Of a DNA stretch of 10,167 nt, positions 6,277-10,167 are shown in pieces. The notes under the pieces were generated by a model. That model worked only from the letters and a program-made list of their open reading frames with translations. It did no database searches and was not told the DNA's origin. This DNA comes from Lachnospiraceae bacterium (GTDB lineage Bacteria; Bacillota_A; Clostridia; Lachnospirales; Lachnospiraceae): the NCBI GenBank assembly GCA_024690425.1, contig JAILCT010000269.1:1-10167 (forward strand). Direction: 5' to 3'. The stretch's first letter is position 1; every line of letters starts with the position of its first letter. Both the position numbers and the translations under genes were made by a program.

Positions 6277-6325
6277 AAAGTGGTACTATAGCGTTGAACC
6301 GAGGAACCGTCCCCCCGTTTCATTT
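6277..6325. repeat. Possible dispersed intergenic repeat fragment after gltB
   Basis: Just past the gltB stop the minus strand reads GGGGGGACGGTTCC and then CGGTTC again, so CGGTTC occurs twice eight bases apart (6304-6309 and 6296-6301). Together with GGGACAATGA, which contains the gltB stop, this resembles GGGACGGTTCCT-type intergenic repeats that I recall as dispersed in clostridial genomes. Only one copy is in the window, so repeat status cannot be shown here, and the exact limits are uncertain. Confidence 0.25.
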
Positions 6326-9300
6326 TCATTGTCCCGTCACTTCGTAGAATGCCTCAACCTGTGCCTCTTCGTACGACATCCCCTTCTCCTCGAAACGTCC
6401 GGTTAAGATCATCAGCTTTTTATAGTTCTCGGGGATTATCTTCTTAAACCTTGGCAGGTATCCTTCAAAATCATCAAGTATCGCCTTAGCCTTTAATGAA
6501 CCCGTATATTCCGCATGTTTCTCAAGCATTGACTTAAGTTCATTGCAGTCATTCTTATTTTCAACTGGTTCCATAAGGACAAGGTCCTTGTTAAGGTTCC
6601 TATAAAGCGTGTTGTGCTCATCAAGAACATAAGCTACACCGCCGCTCATTCCGGCCGCAAAGTTCTTCCCGGTGGGTCCTATAACAACCACTCGTCCGCC
6701 GGTCATGTACTCGCACCCATGTTCTCCGACACCCTCAACCACTGCATAGGCTCCCGAGTTCCTTACGGCGAACCTTTCACCCGCCATTCCCTCGAAATAT
6801 GCCTCTCCCGAAGTCGCACCGTAGAGGGCCACATTTCCGATGATTATATTGCTCTCGGCATCATAGCCCGCATCTGAGGGAGCCTTGACAATTATCTTCC
6901 CGCCCGATAAGCCCTTGCCTATATAGTCGTTGGAATCACCGGTCAGGGTCAGCGTAAGCCCCTTGGGGATAAAGGCTCCGAATGACTGGCCACCGTGTCC
7001 CGCACAATCAATACTTACGGTATCAGGATCAAGTCCTTCTTTATTTTGTCTTGTTATCTCGCTTCCAAGCAGGGTTCCGAAGGTCCGGTCTGTATTGGTA
7101 AGCTCTACCTCTTCCCTGCATTTCTTGCCTGACTTTATCGCATTCTTAACGGATGCCTTGTTAAGGAGATCCTTCTCATCCTTGGTCTTTTCGAGTTCAA
7201 AATCATACACCCGCGCAGGATCAAAAACCCGAGAAGAAGCTTCCTCATACTTAAGGATATCCGTTACATCTATCCTTGCGGCATTGCCCTTAAGACCTTC
7301 CTTTTTCTTAAGCAGGTCACTGCGTCCGGTCATTTCGTTAAGAGTCCTCACACCCAGTCTGGCCATATATTCACGAAGCTCCTGAGCTATAAAGCGCATG
7401 AAGTTCTCGACATATTCCGCCTTGCCCGTAAACCTCTTCCTAAGCTCCGGGTTCTGGGTCGCGATACCGAAAGGACAAGTGTCAAGATTACATACCCTCA
7501 TCATCGCACAGCCAAGGGTAACAAGGGGGGCGGTCGCAAATCCGAACTCCTCTGCACCCAGAAGTGCCGCAATGGCCACATCCCTTCCGCTCATCAGCTT
7601 ACCGTCCGTTTCTATCATTACCCGGTCACGAAGTCCGTTCCTTATCAAGGTCTTATGGGTCTCGGCAAGTCCCAGTTCCCATGGAAGGCCCGCGTTGTGG
7701 ATGGAGCTTACCGGCGCGGCACCCGTACCTCCGTCGTAACCCGATATAAGGATGACCTGGGCTCCTGCCTTGGCAACACCGGCGGCTATGGTCCCAACAC
7801 CCGCCTCCGATACAAGCTTCACGCTTATCCTTGCATATTTATTGGAATTCTTAAGGTCATAAATAAGCTGTGCCAGATCCTCAATCGAATAGATATCATG
7901 GTGGGGCGGAGGTGAGATAAGGCTTACACCCGGTGTAGAATGCCTGGTCTTTGCTATCCAGGGATATACCTTGCCGGCAGGCAGATGTCCGCCCTCTCCG
8001 GGCTTGGCGCCCTGAGCCATCTTGATCTGAAGCTCCCTGGCACTCACAAGATACTTTGAAGTAACCCCGAACCGGCCGCTTGCCACCTGCTTTATGGCCG
8101 AGCTCCTGTCATGGTCCGTGCCGGCCGATGCGATGCGCTCATCCGACTCGCCTCCCTCCCCGGAATTTGACTTTCCGTGGAGATGGTTCATGGCAACAGC
8201 CAGGGCCTCGTGAGCTTCCTCGGATATTGACCCGTAGGACATCGCGCCTGTCTTAAACCGCTGCACGATGGATTCAACGCTCTCGACCTCTTCTATATCC
8301 ACGCCCTTATCTGGAAAGTCAAAATCAAGTATGCTACGGATATAACCTGTCTGTTCCTTATCGACCATGGCAGTGTATAGCTTGAACTTATTGTAATCAC
8401 CCTCTCTTGCCGCACACTGAAGCATATGGATCGTCTGAGGGTTGTAGCGGTGCTTCTCACCCTGTGCACGCAGCTTGTGCCTGCCGAGGGAATCCGGAGT
8501 AAGGTCACACTCAAGTCCTAAGGGATCGTAAGCCCTTGAATGCTGCTCATCCGTAACACGCGCTATATCATCAAGATCTATTCCTCCTATAGGACTTACC
8601 GTTCCCGTGAAATACTTATTAATGACCGACTCCGACACACCCAGAGCCTCGAATATCTTGCTGCCCTGATAGGACTGGACGGTTGAAATACCCATCTTGG
8701 AGGCGATCTTGACTATGCCCGAAAGGACTGCCCTGTCATAATCATCAACCGCCGCATAGTAATCCTTATCAAGATTTCCATTGTTTATAAGCTCTCCTAT
8801 CACGGCGTGGGCAAGATAGGGATTAACTGCACTTGCACCGTAGCCGAGAAGAAGGGCAAAGTGATGTACTTCCCTCGGCTCACCCGACTCAAGGATAAGG
8901 GACATGGCCGTGCACTTCCTTGTATCAACCAGGTGCTTATGGACTGCAGCCACCGCAAGCAGCGATGGAAGGGCCACGTGATTCTCATCAACTCCCCTGT
9001 CGGAGAGGATAAGGATGTTGGCCCCCTCCCTGTAGGCCTTGTCGACCTCTACAAAGAGGTGGTCGATCACGCGCTTGATGGGAGTTGACTTGTAATAAAG
9101 AATCGAAACCTTGGAGACCTTAAAGCCCGGCCTGTCCATCTTCTCTATCTTTAGGAGATCAAGGTCCGTGAGTATGGGATTCTCAACTTTAAGCATGTGG
9201 CAGTTAAGGGCCTGCTCGCTTAAGAGGTTACCGTTCTTGCCAAGATATACGGTTGTCGAAGTTACGATCTTTTCCCTTGCCGCATCAATAGGCGGGTTGG

Positions 9301-10167
9301 TGACCTGGGCAAACATCTGCTTGAAGTAATTAAAGAGCGGCTGATATTTATCGGAAAGTACTGCAATAGGCGTATCAACACCCATGGCCCCTATGTTCTC
9401 GGCACCGGTAAGGGCCATGGTCTCTATGCTCTCCCTGCACTCCTCATATGAATAGCCGAAGGCTTTCTCAAGCTGCAGCCTCTCCTTTTCGGAGTAGGAT
9501 GTAACCCGGCTGTTTGGGATTTTAAGTTCCTTAAGTGTAAGGAGATTTGAATCAAGCCACTCGCCGTAAGGCTCCTTGCCTGCGTAGTATTCTTTAAGCT
9601 CTTCGTCCTCTATTATCTTACCCTTGACGGTATCGATAAGGAGCATCTTACCGGGATGAAGCCGCTCCTTCTTAAGTATATGCGCTTCGGCAAGTTCAAG
9701 GACTCCCACCTCGGAAGATAATATCAAACGCCCGTTATCCATTATGTAATACCTGGAAGGTCGAAGGCCGTTGCGGTCAAGGATGGCACCCATCACATCT
9801 CCGTCCGAGAAAAGGATGGAAGCCGGTCCGTCCCAGGGCTCCATCATGGTCGCGTAGTACTGATAGAAGTCCCGCTCCTCCCGGGACAGGGTATCATTGT
9901 GCGCCCAGGGCTCCGGGATGCAGAGCATGGCTGCCAGGGGCAGGGGCATCCCGCTCATGGTCAGGAATTCCAGTGTATTGTCCAGCATGGCGGAATCGGA
10001 TCCGCTGGAGGAAATAACAGGCAGTACCCTCGTCATATCCTCTGCCGACAGCTTATTTGTAGACATGGTCTCTTCCCGGGCCAGCATCTTGTCTGCATTT
10101 CCACGGATGGTATTGATCTCGCCGTTATGTACGATGAAACGGTTCGGATGCGCCCGGTTCCAGCTGG
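6326..10167 (-). CDS. gltB: Glutamate synthase, large (alpha) subunit (5' end beyond window)
   Basis: Catalytic subunit of glutamate synthase. Its glutaminase domain releases ammonia from glutamine, which is channelled to the FMN site and added to 2-oxoglutarate. About 1279 residues are visible; relatives have about 1500, so roughly 230 N-terminal residues, including the catalytic cysteine, lie beyond the right edge. Domains in order are the rest of the class II glutaminase (HNGEINTIRGN at the edge, later DRNGLRPSRYY), the central linker domain, the FMN synthase domain with GAKPGEGGHLPAGKV and TRHSTPGVSLISPPPHHD, a C-x5-C-x4-C cluster motif for 3Fe-4S (cysteine codons at 7508-7510, 7490-7492 and 7475-7477), and the C-terminal GXGXG beta-helix (GHGGQSFGAFIPKG, then GKGLSGGKIIV). 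It ends EAFYEVTGQ. An internal ATG at 10087 is not the start because the frame remains open and conserved upstream. gltD follows in the same operon. Confidence 0.96.
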   Translation of the reverse strand, partial: SWNRAHPNRFIVHNGEINTIRGNADKMLAREETMSTNKLSAEDMTRVLPVISSSGSDSAMLDNTLEFLTMSGMPLPLAAMLCIPEPWAHNDTLSREERDFYQYYATMMEPWDGPASILFSDGDVMGAILDRNGLRPSRYYIMDNGRLILSSEVGVLELAEAHILKKERLHPGKMLLIDTVKGKIIEDEELKEYYAGKEPYGEWLDSNLLTLKELKIPNSRVTSYSEKERLQLEKAFGYSYEECRESIETMALTGAENIGAMGVDTPIAVLSDKYQPLFNYFKQMFAQVTNPPIDAAREKIVTSTTVYLGKNGNLLSEQALNCHMLKVENPILTDLDLLKIEKMDRPGFKVSKVSILYYKSTPIKRVIDHLFVEVDKAYREGANILILSDRGVDENHVALPSLLAVAAVHKHLVDTRKCTAMSLILESGEPREVHHFALLLGYGASAVNPYLAHAVIGELINNGNLDKDYYAAVDDYDRAVLSGIVKIASKMGISTVQSYQGSKIFEALGVSESVINKYFTGTVSPIGGIDLDDIARVTDEQHSRAYDPLGLECDLTPDSLGRHKLRAQGEKHRYNPQTIHMLQCAAREGDYNKFKLYTAMVDKEQTGYIRSILDFDFPDKGVDIEEVESVESIVQRFKTGAMSYGSISEEAHEALAVAMNHLHGKSNSGEGGESDERIASAGTDHDRSSAIKQVASGRFGVTSKYLVSARELQIKMAQGAKPGEGGHLPAGKVYPWIAKTRHSTPGVSLISPPPHHDIYSIEDLAQLIYDLKNSNKYARISVKLVSEAGVGTIAAGVAKAGAQVILISGYDGGTGAAPVSSIHNAGLPWELGLAETHKTLIRNGLRDRVMIETDGKLMSGRDVAIAALLGAEEFGFATAPLVTLGCAMMRVCNLDTCPFGIATQNPELRKRFTGKAEYVENFMRFIAQELREYMARLGVRTLNEMTGRSDLLKKKEGLKGNAARIDVTDILKYEEASSRVFDPARVYDFELEKTKDEKDLLNKASVKNAIKSGKKCREEVELTNTDRTFGTLLGSEITRQNKEGLDPDTVSIDCAGHGGQSFGAFIPKGLTLTLTGDSNDYIGKGLSGGKIIVKAPSDAGYDAESNIIIGNVALYGATSGEAYFEGMAGERFAVRNSGAYAVVEGVGEHGCEYMTGGRVVVIGPTGKNFAAGMSGGVAYVLDEHNTLYRNLNKDLVLMEPVENKNDCNELKSMLEKHAEYTGSLKAKAILDDFEGYLPRFKKIIPENYKKLMILTGRFEEKGMSYEEAQVEAFYEVTGQ

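Noticed and set aside
1..10167. CRISPR arrays, tRNA or rRNA genes, insertion sequences, phage or defence genes
   Set aside because: No regularly spaced repeats, no cloverleaf or rRNA segments and no transposase or nuclease-like frames were seen. All long frames are core nitrogen metabolism or the HIT protein.

Overview
The window is a nitrogen-assimilation locus from a low-to-moderate GC Firmicute, most likely a member of the Lachnospiraceae (Butyrivibrio/Roseburia-like). The grounds are a ~700-residue type III glutamine synthetase, strong AAGGAGG ribosome binding sites, TTGACT/TATAAT-type promoter signals and the protein sequences themselves. The genus assignment is inference.

Layout from left to right. 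Positions 1-1388 (minus) hold an ammonium transporter gene that runs off the left edge with its 3' end. Positions 1389-1500 are a structured spacer with two hairpins. Positions 1501-3600 (minus) are glnN, glutamine synthetase III. Positions 3601-4126 are a divergent intergenic region. It carries a strong minus-strand promoter, two tandem terminator-like hairpins in the glnN leader, a dyad upstream of the promoter, and a probable promoter for the next gene. Positions 4127-4546 (plus) encode a small HIT-family protein. Positions 4547-4725 are a convergent spacer with two perfect inverted repeats. Positions 4726-6234 (minus) are gltD and 6326-10167 (minus) are gltB, the small and large subunits of glutamate synthase. 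gltB lacks its 5' end at the right edge.

The four minus-strand genes form one pathway. Amt brings in ammonium, glutamine synthetase fixes it onto glutamate using ATP, and glutamate synthase (GltB with GltD) transfers the amide nitrogen to 2-oxoglutarate to regenerate glutamate. glnN and amt are probably co-transcribed, with a separate attenuation step before amt. gltB and gltD are a normal operon. The HIT gene is the only one outside the pathway.

The most interesting non-coding signal is in the leaders of glnN and amt. Three related terminator hairpins precede these two genes. In each, the 5' arm can fold instead into a tiny hairpin with a six-base loop of the form A-N-N-G-N-N. That resembles the known target of ANTAR-domain antiterminator proteins, which suggests RNA-level nitrogen control. 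A second point of interest is the Amt C-terminal tail, which continues at least 40 residues past the usual family end and may lead into a fused regulatory domain outside the window.
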